From the NCBI RefSeq assembly GCF_003201955.1, contig NZ_QJJM01000014.1, forward strand, positions 37,882-101,881: DNA of 64,000 nt, in the 5' to 3' direction. The notes under the pieces were generated by a model. That model searched no databases. It had not been told where the DNA came from and was given only the letters and a program-made list of their open reading frames with translations. Within the stretch, counting starts at the first letter, position 1; every line of letters begins with the position of its first letter. Origin of the DNA: Blastomonas natatoria. Its GTDB lineage: Bacteria > Pseudomonadota > Alphaproteobacteria > Sphingomonadales > Sphingomonadaceae. A program made the position numbers and the translations under genes. Shown in pieces: positions 38,177-47,728 of the stretch.

Positions 38177-41062
38177 ATGAAAGCGATTTTTCGCGCCCGT
38201 CGACTGCGCCTTGCGTCCGGCCGCACCAGCCTTGCCGCCCTTTCCACCGCACTGATGATCGGCGCCGCCAGCCCCGCGCTCGCGCAGACCGCAGATGCCG
38301 AACAGCCACAGGGCAACGCCGAGATCGACGAGGAAGCGGGCGTCATCGTCGTCACCGGTTTCCGCGCCAGTGTCGAAAACTCGATTGCCGCAAAGCGCGA
38401 GAGCAATTTCATCGTCGATATCGTCACCGCCGACGATATTGCCGGTCTTCCCGACGTATCGATCGCGGAATCGCTTGCCCGCCTGCCCGGCGTGACCTCG
38501 CAGCGCACCGGCGGTCAGGCGAGCGCGATCAACATTCGCGGCCTGTCGCAGGATCTCGTCTCCCCCACGCTCAACGGCCGCGAACAGGTCGCCACCAGCG
38601 GCAACCGCGTGATCGAATTCGACCAGTATCCGTCCGAGCTGATCAACCAGGCCGCCGTCTACAAGACCCCGCTCGCCAGCCATATCGAAGGCGGTATCGC
38701 GGGCAAGGTCGAATTGAAGACCGTGCGCCCGCTCGACAATGCGGACGCCTTCAAGGCGACCGTCAACCTGCGCGGCCTGTACAATGACCGCGCCAGCGAA
38801 AGCCCCGACGTCTCGTCCTATGGCTATCGCGTCTCGGGCTCGGTCCAGGCCAAGTTGCTCGACGACACGCTCGGCATCGCTCTGGGCTATGCTCGGCTTT
38901 ATCAGCCGAACGTCGCGACCCGCTTCGTGCAGTTCGACTTTCCGATCCCCGGCACCAATGGCTCCCCCACCCGCGATCTCAATGGCGATGGCGTAGCGGA
39001 CTCGCTGAACTTCGGCTTCGAAGGCATCCAGTTCGGCGGGCGCGAAACGCGTGACGCAGCAATTGGCGTGATCCAGTGGGAACCGACCAGCAATCTGCGG
39101 GTCCTGATCGACGGCTATTATTCGCGCTTCAGGTCTGATGTGGCGCGCCGCGGCCTTCGCGTCGTCTCGCCGCAATCGGGCGACAACCAGTTCATCAACC
39201 CGGTCATCGCCAACAACGCGCTGATCGGCGGCCGGATCGTCAACCAGGTGGGCAGCAACGGTTTCGGCTTCGGCCTGGGCACCGAGCTGGTCAACCAGGA
39301 CGAAAGCCGCCGCGACGAGCTGTACACCATCGGCGGTAATATCGCCTATGACATCAACGAGCGCGTCACCCTGGCGGTTGATGTGGGCTATTCCAAGGGC
39401 ACCAGCTTCTTCAACAATGCCGGCATCAACCTGCGCCCGTATGTCAGCACACCCACAGGACTCGTGCGCGCAGACTCGGTCCCCGGCCTGATCTCGGTCG
39501 ATTATCAGCTCAACGGCACCAGACTGCCGACCATCCGTTCGATCGGCTCGAACTTCACCGATCTCGATCCGGCGGGCGGCGGCTTCTTCCTCGACGGCCA
39601 GTTCCTCGTGCCGCAGGCAGACAGTGACGAGCTGTTCGCGGCAGCGACCGATCTGGTGGTCGGCTTTGACGAGAGCAATTTCCTCGACAAGCTGCGTTTC
39701 GGCTTCCGCTATGCCGACCGGCGTGGCGACCGCCGCGTGACCTCGTTCAACACCTTCGGCATTCCCGGCAGTCCGTTGGCGCTGCCCGGCAACCTGGTGC
39801 AGCAGGCCGGCTTTTCGGGCGGCTATGCCAATGCGGGCCTTCCGAACTTTGCCGTCGTCGATATCGATGGCGCGTTCAACCTCGCCTTCGGCAACACTCT
39901 GGGCGTGCGCCAGCCCACCGACCAGATCGCGTTCGATTTCACCATCGACCAGAGCTTCCGGATCGATGAGGAGACCTGGGCGGGCTATGCCCAGCTCGAT
40001 TTCGATACCGAATTGGGCGGCTTGCGCTTCCACGGCAATGTCGGCGCGCGCTATGTCCGCACCGACCAGAGCTCGACCGTCAACTTTGCCGACCCGAACC
40101 TGACCGACAATCCCGCAACGCCACCACCGGCGCGCGAGAATCGTCGTCCGGTGACGCGCGGACGGACGTTCAACGACTTCCTGCCGGCAGTGAACCTGAT
40201 CCTCGACTTGTCGGACCGCGACATCCTGCGCATGAGCTATAGCCGCCAGATTTCGCGCCCGCGCTTCTTCGAGCTGCGCGGATCGATCAGCGTCAATACC
40301 GGATCGGACGGCAACACCAGCGGCAGCGGCGGCAATCCCGACCTGTCGCCCTACAGAGCCAATCAGTTCGACCTCGCTTACGAGCATTATTTCGGCAATT
40401 CGGGCGTGTTCGCGGTCAGCGCCTATTACAAGGACCTCGAATCGTACATCATCAACGGCACGATTCCGCAGTTCAACTATGTCGATAACGGCATCACTCC
40501 GCCGCCGATCCCGGGCACCAACATTCCCGGCAACGCGGTCGGCAGCTTCTCTTCGCCGATCAACGGTGATGGCGGCTATGTCTATGGTATCGAATTCCAG
40601 TTCTCCAAGACCTTCGTCGAACTGCCCGCTCCGTTCGATGGTCTTGGGGTTCAGCTCAACTATGCGTACAGCAAGAGCGACCTGGAATTCCCCAGCGCGA
40701 CCAGCGGCGCCTCGATCAACCTGCCGCTGCCGGGCCTGTCCGAGCATGTGTTCAACCCGACCGTGTTCTATGAAAAGGCAGGCTTCGGCGCACGCCTCAG
40801 CACCCGCCACCGGTCGAGCTTCGTCAGCCCGCAGATCGGCATCAGCGAGCTCATTCTGACCAGCGCCAAGGAAACGGTGATGGATGCGCAGCTGTCCTAT
40901 CAGTTCCAGGAAGGCAGCGTGCTGCGCGGGCTCAAGCTGCTTGCGCAGGTCAACAACCTGACCGATGAACCGACCCGGACCTATTGGGGCAATGTCGCCC
41001 AGACGGGCACGATCCAGAATTTCGGCCGCACCTTCTTCCTGGGTGCCACGTACGAGTTCTGA
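38177..41062 (+). CDS. TonB-dependent receptor (TIGR01782 type), predicted maltodextrin importer
   Basis: Outer-membrane active transporter of 961 aa. A Sec signal peptide (about 1-36, ending SPALAQ) is followed by a plug domain (VIVVTGFRASVENSI, ESLARLPGVTSQRTGGQAS, INIRGL) and a 22-strand barrel ending in the aromatic C-terminus FFLGATYEF. This subfamily (TonB-Xanth-Caul) imports oligosaccharides in xanthomonads, caulobacters and sphingomonads. It is the first gene of the receptor / amylase / glucosidase / GH97 / esterase operon. The ATG at 38177 with GGGGAGAG upstream is chosen over a GTG at 38171. Confidence 0.94.
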   Translation: MKAIFRARRLRLASGRTSLAALSTALMIGAASPALAQTADAEQPQGNAEIDEEAGVIVVTGFRASVENSIAAKRESNFIVDIVTADDIAGLPDVSIAESLARLPGVTSQRTGGQASAINIRGLSQDLVSPTLNGREQVATSGNRVIEFDQYPSELINQAAVYKTPLASHIEGGIAGKVELKTVRPLDNADAFKATVNLRGLYNDRASESPDVSSYGYRVSGSVQAKLLDDTLGIALGYARLYQPNVATRFVQFDFPIPGTNGSPTRDLNGDGVADSLNFGFEGIQFGGRETRDAAIGVIQWEPTSNLRVLIDGYYSRFRSDVARRGLRVVSPQSGDNQFINPVIANNALIGGRIVNQVGSNGFGFGLGTELVNQDESRRDELYTIGGNIAYDINERVTLAVDVGYSKGTSFFNNAGINLRPYVSTPTGLVRADSVPGLISVDYQLNGTRLPTIRSIGSNFTDLDPAGGGFFLDGQFLVPQADSDELFAAATDLVVGFDESNFLDKLRFGFRYADRRGDRRVTSFNTFGIPGSPLALPGNLVQQAGFSGGYANAGLPNFAVVDIDGAFNLAFGNTLGVRQPTDQIAFDFTIDQSFRIDEETWAGYAQLDFDTELGGLRFHGNVGARYVRTDQSSTVNFADPNLTDNPATPPPARENRRPVTRGRTFNDFLPAVNLILDLSDRDILRMSYSRQISRPRFFELRGSISVNTGSDGNTSGSGGNPDLSPYRANQFDLAYEHYFGNSGVFAVSAYYKDLESYIINGTIPQFNYVDNGITPPPIPGTNIPGNAVGSFSSPINGDGGYVYGIEFQFSKTFVELPAPFDGLGVQLNYAYSKSDLEFPSATSGASINLPLPGLSEHVFNPTVFYEKAGFGARLSTRHRSSFVSPQIGISELILTSAKETVMDAQLSYQFQEGSVLRGLKLLAQVNNLTDEPTRTYWGNVAQTGTIQNFGRTFFLGATYEF

Positions 41063-41090
41063 ATGGGCGAGTTCTGATCCGGTTACCAGT

Positions 41091-41127
41091 CGGGGGGCGG
41101 GTTTCCCCACCCGCTCCCCGTTATTTT
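41091..41127 (+). terminator. Intercistronic hairpin after the TonB receptor
   Basis: CGGGGGGCGGG pairs with CCCGCTCCCCG with small mismatches, followed by TTATTTTA. It ends 15 bp before the amylase start. It is likely a partial terminator that keeps receptor expression above that of the enzymes; that role is inferred. Confidence 0.65.
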
Positions 41128-41141
41128 ACGAGGTTTGCCGC

Positions 41142-42974
41142 ATGATGCGACACTGGATGACGCTGGCCGGACTGGCCGCCCTGGCCGCATCGGCCCCGGC
41201 CACAGCGCAGGCCCCCGATTACAGCGCCGCCACCGTGCGCAGCCGTGCCCCGCAGGACGAGATCATCTATTTCGTGCTGCCCGACCGCTTCGCCAATGGC
41301 GATCCTTCGAATGATCGCGGCGGGCTGAAGGGTGACCGGCTGCAGACCGGGTTAGACCCCTCGCACAAGGGCTTTTTTCACGGCGGCGACCTCAAGGGGC
41401 TCACGGCAAAGCTCGATTACATCCAGCGCCTCGGCGTCACCGCGATCTGGTTCGCGCCGATCTTCCAGAACAAGGCCGTGCAAGGCGAGCCGGGCCAGGA
41501 GAGCGCGGGCTATCACGGCTATTGGGTGACCGATTTCACCAGCGTCGACAGCCATTTCGGCACCAATGACGAGTTCAGGGCCTTTGTCGATGCGGCGCAC
41601 GCGCGCGGCATCAAAGTCTATATGGACATCATCACCAACCACACCGCCGATGTGATTTACTTCAAGGAATGCGCAGGAAAACCGGTCTGCGCCTATCGTT
41701 CGAAGGCGGATTACCCCTATTGGACCAAGGGCGGCCTGAAGGGCGCGCAGATCAACGCCGGGTTCGAGGGCGATCAGGTGCGCACGGCCGAGAATTTCGC
41801 GCAGCTGACCGACCCGGCTTACGCCTATACCCCGCAGCTTCCCAAGGGTGAGGAGCAGATCAAGGTCCCGGCCTGGCTGAACGATCCGATCCACTATCAC
41901 AATCGCGGCAATACGAGCTTTTACGGCGAGGATTCGCGCTATGGCGATTTCGTCGGGCTCGACGATCTGATGACCGAGAGCCCGCGCGTGGTAGACGGGT
42001 TCATCGAGATTTATTCCAGCTGGATCGACCGGTTCGGCATCGACGGCTTCCGCATCGATACCGCGCGGCATGTGAACCCCGAATTCTGGGCGCGCTTTGC
42101 CCCCGCGATGCTCGAACGGGCGCGGGCGAAGGGCATCCCGAACTTCCACATCTTCGGCGAGGTCGCGAACGACCCGATGGACCCCGGCTTTCTCGCGCAG
42201 TTCACGCGGCGCGACAAGTTGCCCGCCGTGCTCGATTTCGCCTTCCAGGCCGCGATGCGCGACATGCTCACCGAAAAGGCGGGGACCGATCTGTTCGCTG
42301 GGCTGATCGCGGGCGATGTGCTCTATGAAGGCGGCGAGGCGACCGCGCTCACGCTGCCGACGTTCCTCGGCAATCACGACATGGGGCGGCTCGGCCACAT
42401 GCTCGACAGGGCCTATCCCGAGGCCAGCGAGGCCGAGCGGCTGGCGCGGATGAAGCTCGCGCATGTGCTGCTGATGACGGCGCGCGGCGTGCCGACCGTC
42501 TATTATGGCGACGAGCAGGGATTTACCGGCGACGGCAATGATCAGGACGCGCGCGAGGACATGTTCGCGAGCCGCGTTGCCAGCTATAACGACAACCGGC
42601 TGGTCGGCTCTGATGCGAGCACGGCGACCGAGAATTTCGATCCCGCGCACCCGCTCTACACGCTGATCGCCGAGCTGTCGGCGATCCGCAAGGCGCACCC
42701 CCGGCTGCGCGACGGGCGTACGGTGCTGCGCCATTATGGCCCCAAGCCCGGCCTGCTCGCCTTCACGCGCGGCGAGGACGATGGCGAGGAAATCCTCGTC
42801 GCGGTCAACACCTCGGACCAGCCGGTCAGCATGAACGTCGAGGTCGGCTATCGCTCGCGCGCGTTCATCGGCCTCACAGGCATCTGCCCGACCAGCGCGA
42901 GCGCGCCAGGATCGGTCGCCATCCGCCTGGCCCCGTTCGGCTATGCCGTCTGCCGCGCCACCCCGATCGACTGA
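41142..42974 (+). CDS. Secreted GH13 alpha-amylase / cyclomaltodextrinase-like enzyme
   Basis: A 610-aa hydrolase with a signal peptide (about 1-22, cleavage after ATA). GH13 region I is in IITNHTAD (N166, H167), region II GIDGFRIDTARH with nucleophile D306, region III FHIFGEV with acid/base E340, and region IV FLGNHDMGR with D413. It should cut alpha-1,4-glucans or cyclodextrins in the periplasm or at the surface. The start at 41142 follows GAGG at 8 bp; a long in-frame extension upstream is read through the receptor gene and was rejected. Second gene of the maltodextrin operon. Confidence 0.93.
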   Translation: MMRHWMTLAGLAALAASAPATAQAPDYSAATVRSRAPQDEIIYFVLPDRFANGDPSNDRGGLKGDRLQTGLDPSHKGFFHGGDLKGLTAKLDYIQRLGVTAIWFAPIFQNKAVQGEPGQESAGYHGYWVTDFTSVDSHFGTNDEFRAFVDAAHARGIKVYMDIITNHTADVIYFKECAGKPVCAYRSKADYPYWTKGGLKGAQINAGFEGDQVRTAENFAQLTDPAYAYTPQLPKGEEQIKVPAWLNDPIHYHNRGNTSFYGEDSRYGDFVGLDDLMTESPRVVDGFIEIYSSWIDRFGIDGFRIDTARHVNPEFWARFAPAMLERARAKGIPNFHIFGEVANDPMDPGFLAQFTRRDKLPAVLDFAFQAAMRDMLTEKAGTDLFAGLIAGDVLYEGGEATALTLPTFLGNHDMGRLGHMLDRAYPEASEAERLARMKLAHVLLMTARGVPTVYYGDEQGFTGDGNDQDAREDMFASRVASYNDNRLVGSDASTATENFDPAHPLYTLIAELSAIRKAHPRLRDGRTVLRHYGPKPGLLAFTRGEDDGEEILVAVNTSDQPVSMNVEVGYRSRAFIGLTGICPTSASAPGSVAIRLAPFGYAVCRATPID

Positions 42975-42984
42975 GAGCCTAGAG

Positions 42985-44625
42985 ATGACCAAGCCGATCT
43001 GCGACGCCCGGCCCGCCAGGGACAGTGATACCGGTGCCAGCCGTCCCTGGTGGAAGGGCGCGGTCATCTATCAGATTTATCCGCGCAGCTTTGCCGACGC
43101 GAACGGCGACGGCATCGGCGATCTGGCGGGCATTACCGCCAAGCTCGACCATATCGCCGAGCTTGGCGTCGACGCGATCTGGCTCTCGCCCTTCTTCCCG
43201 TCGCCGATGAAGGATTTCGGCTATGACGTGGCCGATTATTGCGGGGTCGATCCGATCTTCGGCACGCTGAAGGATTTCGACGCCCTGGTCGCGCGCGCGC
43301 ATGACCTGGGCCTCAAGGTGCTGATCGATCAGGTCTTCTCGCACAGCTCGGACCAGCATCCCTGGTTCGTCGACAGCCGCTCGAGCGCCAGCGCCGACAA
43401 GGCCGACTGGTATGTCTGGGCCGATGCCAAAGCGGACGGCAGCCCGCCGAGCAACTGGCAATCGGTGTTCGGCGGCCCGGCCTGGACCTGGGACGCACGG
43501 CGCGGCCAGTATTACATGCACAATTTCCTGAAAGAGCAGCCGCAGCTCAATGTGCACAACCCGGCGGTGCAGGCAGCATTGCTCGACGTATTGCGCTTCT
43601 GGCTCGATCGCGGCGTCGACGGCTTCCGCATGGACGCGGTCAATTTCGCGATGCACGATCCGCAATTGCGCGACAATCCGCCCGCGCCCGACACCGGCAA
43701 GCCGCGCACCCGGCCGTTCGATTTCCAGCTGAAAGTGTTCAACCAGTCGCATGCCGACATTCCCGGCTTTGTCGAGCGAATGCGCGCGCTGATCGACGGC
43801 TATGGCGGCAAGTTCACCGTCGCCGAAGTCGGTGGCGACGATGCCGAACGCGAGATGAAGCTGTTCACAGCCGGCGGCACCCGGTTCGACAGCGCCTATG
43901 GCTTCGACTTTCTCTATGCCGAAAAGCTGACGCCCCAGATCGTCGCCGGGGCACTGACCGGCTGGCCCGATACGCCCGGCACCGGCTGGCCGAGCTGGGC
44001 GTTCGAGAATCACGACGCGCCGCGTGCGCTCTCGCGCTGGGCCGCTCCCGAGCATCGCGCGGCCTTCGCGCGGCTCAAGATCCTGCTGCTCGTCGCGTTG
44101 CGCGGCAATATCTTTCTCTACCAGGGCGAGGAGCTCGGCCTGCCGCAGGTCGACATCCCGTTCGAGCGGCTGCAGGACCCCGAGGCGATCGCCAACTGGC
44201 CGCTGACGCTGAGCCGCGACGGCGCGCGCACGCCGATGCCGTGGCGCAAAAGCGCCAACGACATGGGCTTTGGCAGCGGCGATCCGTGGTTGCCCTTCGG
44301 CGACGAGCACGGTCTGCTCGCGGTCGACGCGCAGAGTGCCGATCCAGCCTCGCTGCTCAACCTCACCCGCGCGGCGCTGGCGCTACGCAAACTGCATCCG
44401 GCGCTGGCAGTGGGCAGCATCACCATCCGGCACTGCGACGACCGGATACTCGCCTTTGAGCGTGAGGCCGAGGGCGAGCGCATCATCGCCGCATTCAACC
44501 TCAGCGCCGAGCCTGCGCCCTGGCCCGCCGGCGTGCGCGCAAGGGGCAAGGTGCTGATGGCCGTCAACCATGCCGCGCCCGGCAGCCTGCCCGGCCATGG
44601 CGCGCTGCTCTTCACCCCCGACTGA
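42985..44625 (+). CDS. GH13 alpha-glucosidase (oligo-1,4/1,6-glucosidase type)
   Basis: A 546-aa intracellular enzyme without signal peptide. VIYQIYPRSFADANGDGIGDL marks the oligo-1,6-glucosidase/alpha-glucosidase subfamily. Catalytic residues are D217 (GFRMDAVN), E281 (TVAEVGG) and D344 (FENHDAPRA). It would release glucose from maltose and short maltodextrins brought in by the MFS permease. The ATG at 42985 starts MTKPICD, 10 bp after the amylase stop. Third gene of the operon. Confidence 0.93.
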   Translation: MTKPICDARPARDSDTGASRPWWKGAVIYQIYPRSFADANGDGIGDLAGITAKLDHIAELGVDAIWLSPFFPSPMKDFGYDVADYCGVDPIFGTLKDFDALVARAHDLGLKVLIDQVFSHSSDQHPWFVDSRSSASADKADWYVWADAKADGSPPSNWQSVFGGPAWTWDARRGQYYMHNFLKEQPQLNVHNPAVQAALLDVLRFWLDRGVDGFRMDAVNFAMHDPQLRDNPPAPDTGKPRTRPFDFQLKVFNQSHADIPGFVERMRALIDGYGGKFTVAEVGGDDAEREMKLFTAGGTRFDSAYGFDFLYAEKLTPQIVAGALTGWPDTPGTGWPSWAFENHDAPRALSRWAAPEHRAAFARLKILLLVALRGNIFLYQGEELGLPQVDIPFERLQDPEAIANWPLTLSRDGARTPMPWRKSANDMGFGSGDPWLPFGDEHGLLAVDAQSADPASLLNLTRAALALRKLHPALAVGSITIRHCDDRILAFEREAEGERIIAAFNLSAEPAPWPAGVRARGKVLMAVNHAAPGSLPGHGALLFTPD

Positions 44626-44647
44626 CTTTCTTCCCCGGAGAATCCCC

Positions 44648-46717
44648 ATGCGATCGCTGCTGCTCGTCCTGCTCACCTGGCTCGCGGCGGTCGCTGCGCC
44701 AGCGCTCGCGCAATCCGGCCCCGTCGCGAGCGTCGCCTCGCCCGATGGCCGGGTGCGGATCGACGTGACGATCGATGGCGAGGGCTGGGCGCAATATGCG
44801 GTCAGCCGCGACGGCAAGCCGCTGATCGCGCCCTCGCGGCTGGGCTTCCAGTTCACCGATCAGGACGGCTTCGGCCGCAACAGCCGCTTCGTCGCCGCCG
44901 AAACAGCCAGCGTGGATACAAGCTGGGACCAACCCTGGGGCGAACGCAAGACGGTGACCGACCGGCATAACGAGCTGCTGGTGCGCCTGATCTCGCCCGG
45001 TGCCAGCGATGCGCTCAACGACGCGCCCGCCGACCGCCCGATCGCCATCCGCTTCCGCGCCTTCGACAACGGCATCGGCTTTCGCTACGAATTCGCCGCG
45101 CGCGCCGATGGCCAGCCCTGGCGCATCGCCGACGAGCTGACCGAATTCGTCATCGCCGCGCCCGGCCAGGCCTGGTGGATTCCGGCGGGCGACTGGAACC
45201 GCTACGAATATCTCTATCACGATGGCCCGATCGATCAGGTCTCCGCCGCGCACACGCCGATGACGGTGAAGCTGGCGGATGGCACGCATCTGGCGTTCCA
45301 CGAGGCCGCTCTGGTCGATTATGCCGGAATGTGGCTCAAGCGCATGGACGGGCAGCGCTTCCGCGCCACGCTCTCGCCCTCGAGCCGCGGCGCGAAGGTC
45401 GAGCGCACCGGCGCCTTCACCACCCCCTGGCGCAGCATCCGCATCGCCGACAGCGCAGCCGGGCTCTACGACAATGATCTCGAGCTCAACCTCAACGAAC
45501 CCAACCGGCTCGGCGATGTCAGCTGGTTCACCCCGCACAAATATGTCGGCGTGTGGTGGGAAATGCATCTGGAGACCAAGAGCTGGGCGAGCGGCCCGAA
45601 GCACGGCGCGACCAACGACAATGTCCGCCGCCATATCGATTTCGCCGCCAACCACGGTTTTCGCGGCGTGCTGGTCGAAGGCTGGAACAAGGGCTGGGAC
45701 GGCAACTGGTTCGGCAATGGCCGCGACTTCGATTTCGTCCAGAGCACCCCCGATTTCGACCTGCCCGACCTTGCCGCCTATGCGCGCCAGCATGGCGTGC
45801 GCCTGATCGGTCATCACGAGACCGGCGGCAATATCGCGAAATACGAAAGCCAGCTCGGCGCGGCGCTCGACCTCTATGCCCGGCACGGCGTCGATGCGGT
45901 CAAGACCGGCTATGTCGCCGATGCAGGCGGCATCATCGCGCCGGGCGACGCTCCGGGCGAACAGCGGATGGAATGGCATGACGGCCAGCGCATGGCTCAG
46001 CATCATCTGCGCGTGGTGCAGGAGGCCGCCGCGCGCCGCATCGCGGTCAACCCGCACGAGCCGATCAAGGACACAGGCCTCAGGCGCACCTATCCCAACT
46101 GGGTGAGCCGCGAAGGAGCGCGCGGGGGCGAATATCAGGCCTGGGGCACGCCCGGCAACGGACCCAGCCACGCGCCGACCCTGGTGTTCACGCGGATGCT
46201 CGCCGGGCCGATGGACTATACGCCGGGCATCCTCTCGCTAAAGGGCCGCGGCGGGCGCGATCTTGAATCGACGCTGGCGCGCGAGCTTGCGCTCTATGTC
46301 GTGCTTTACTCGCCGATCCAGATGGTCGCCGACCTGATCGAGAATCTGGAAGCGCATCCGCGCGAACTCGCCTTCATCGAGAAGGTGCCGACCGACTGGG
46401 AGGAAAGCCGCACATTGCTCGGCGAGGTCGGCCAACTCGCGGTGATCGCGCGCAAGGACCGCAACGGGCCCGACTGGTATATCGGCGGCGTCACCGACGA
46501 GACCGCGCACGAGGCGGCGATCGACCTGTCCTTCCTGCCCAGGGGCTCGCGCTGGCGCGCTCATGTCTGGCGCGACGGCGACAGCGCCGATTACCGCACC
46601 GAGGCGCGGCATCAGATCGTGATCGAGCAGAAGGCCGTCACCGCCGGAGACACGATGAATATCCGCATGGCACCGGGCGGCGGCTTCGCCATCCGGCTCG
46701 AGCGGCTGGACCGGTGA
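44648..46717 (+). CDS. GH97 alpha-glucosidase (SusB-like, predicted inverting)
   Basis: A 689-aa secreted enzyme with a signal peptide (about 1-22, ending PALAQ). GH97 features are an N-terminal super-sandwich domain, a TIM barrel with LVEGWNKGWDGNWFG, GHHETGG, VNPHEPIKDTG and REGARGGEYQAWG. The three Glu residues in the last three motifs correspond to the glutamates that define the inverting, SusB-type subgroup. It should cut alpha-glucosidic bonds of maltodextrins in the periplasm. ATG start at 44648 with CGGAGAA upstream. Its stop overlaps the start of the next gene (GTGA). Confidence 0.92.
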   Translation: MRSLLLVLLTWLAAVAAPALAQSGPVASVASPDGRVRIDVTIDGEGWAQYAVSRDGKPLIAPSRLGFQFTDQDGFGRNSRFVAAETASVDTSWDQPWGERKTVTDRHNELLVRLISPGASDALNDAPADRPIAIRFRAFDNGIGFRYEFAARADGQPWRIADELTEFVIAAPGQAWWIPAGDWNRYEYLYHDGPIDQVSAAHTPMTVKLADGTHLAFHEAALVDYAGMWLKRMDGQRFRATLSPSSRGAKVERTGAFTTPWRSIRIADSAAGLYDNDLELNLNEPNRLGDVSWFTPHKYVGVWWEMHLETKSWASGPKHGATNDNVRRHIDFAANHGFRGVLVEGWNKGWDGNWFGNGRDFDFVQSTPDFDLPDLAAYARQHGVRLIGHHETGGNIAKYESQLGAALDLYARHGVDAVKTGYVADAGGIIAPGDAPGEQRMEWHDGQRMAQHHLRVVQEAAARRIAVNPHEPIKDTGLRRTYPNWVSREGARGGEYQAWGTPGNGPSHAPTLVFTRMLAGPMDYTPGILSLKGRGGRDLESTLARELALYVVLYSPIQMVADLIENLEAHPRELAFIEKVPTDWEESRTLLGEVGQLAVIARKDRNGPDWYIGGVTDETAHEAAIDLSFLPRGSRWRAHVWRDGDSADYRTEARHQIVIEQKAVTAGDTMNIRMAPGGGFAIRLERLDR

Positions 46718-47625
46718 GCCTGATCCGGCTTGCGCTGGCGCTGCTGGCGCTCGCGCTCGCCCCCGCGCTGCGGGCCGAGGATGCGGGGCGGCTGCTACAG
46801 TACGAGCGGATCGCCGCCGCCGGCCTGCCCGACCAGCGCCTCACCATCTGGCTGCCGCCGGGCTATGACGCCGGGGCGCGGCGCTACCCGGTGCTGTACA
46901 TGCACGACGGGCACAATCTGTTCGACCGGCGCTGGTCCAATTTCGACAAGATCTGGGCGGCAGACAAGGCGATGCTGCAGGCAGTGGCCAGCGGCGCGGT
47001 CGAGCCGCATATCATCATCGGCATCTGGGCCCCCGGCGCGGACCGTTTCCGCCAGTATCTCCCGCGCGATATTCACGACGCCGCCTCGCCGGGCTTGCGC
47101 GCAAAGATGGACGCGGCCGCCGGTGGCCCGATCCTCTCGCATGCCTATCTCACCTGGATCGCAGGGCCGCTCAAGACCTGGGTCGATACGCGCTTCCGCA
47201 CCCGCCCCGGGCGCGACGATACCGCGATCATGGGATCGAGCATGGGCGGGCTGATGAGCTGCTACGCCTTCCTCCACCGCCCCGACATTTTCGGCCGCGC
47301 CGCGTGCATCAGCTCGCACTGGCCCGCGATCGATCCGCGCGCGGTGGAGGGCGGCGACCCCGAGCTGATCCGCCTCTGGGACCGCTGGTTCGCCGAAAAG
47401 CTGGGCGCGCCCGACGGCCGCCGCCTCTGGCTCGACCACGGCACCGCCACGCTCGACGCCTTTTACGCGCCCTATCAGCAGGCCGTGGACGCCCGCATCG
47501 CCGCCTCGGGCTGGCAGAAGGGCAAGGACTGGGAAAGCCGGGTGTACGAAGGCGCCGAACACGAGGAAAACGCCTGGGCCGCGCGGCTGCCGGAGATCAT
47601 GGGGTGGGTGTTAAGGCGGGATTGA
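46714..47625 (+). CDS. Secreted alpha/beta-hydrolase, putative esterase D/CE1-like
   Basis: A 303-aa protein with a signal peptide (about 1-21, ending LRAED). YPVLYMHDGHNLFD, the nucleophile elbow GSSMGGLMS, and GAEHEENAWAARLP near the C-terminus (probable His) indicate a serine hydrolase of the putative-esterase family. Such proteins often close alpha-glucan utilisation loci. The GTG start overlaps the GH97 stop by 4 bp, so it is in the same operon. The substrate is unknown; deacylation of substituted glucans is a guess. Confidence 0.87.
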   Translation: MSLIRLALALLALALAPALRAEDAGRLLQYERIAAAGLPDQRLTIWLPPGYDAGARRYPVLYMHDGHNLFDRRWSNFDKIWAADKAMLQAVASGAVEPHIIIGIWAPGADRFRQYLPRDIHDAASPGLRAKMDAAAGGPILSHAYLTWIAGPLKTWVDTRFRTRPGRDDTAIMGSSMGGLMSCYAFLHRPDIFGRAACISSHWPAIDPRAVEGGDPELIRLWDRWFAEKLGAPDGRRLWLDHGTATLDAFYAPYQQAVDARIAASGWQKGKDWESRVYEGAEHEENAWAARLPEIMGWVLRRD

Positions 47626-47728
47626 TGCGCTTAGGGTAGCTTAACGTATAGTTGCGGTGCTTCTGCGGTTTGTCGAATGCGTAGATTAACCCTACAGAAA
47701 ATCAATTGAAAGAAACAAAAACTGAAAA

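Noticed and set aside
37247..41110. 1287-aa open frame on the minus strand across the LacI and TonB-receptor genes
   Set aside because: Overlaps two clear genes; composition is a shadow; its end reads part of the LacI gene out of frame.
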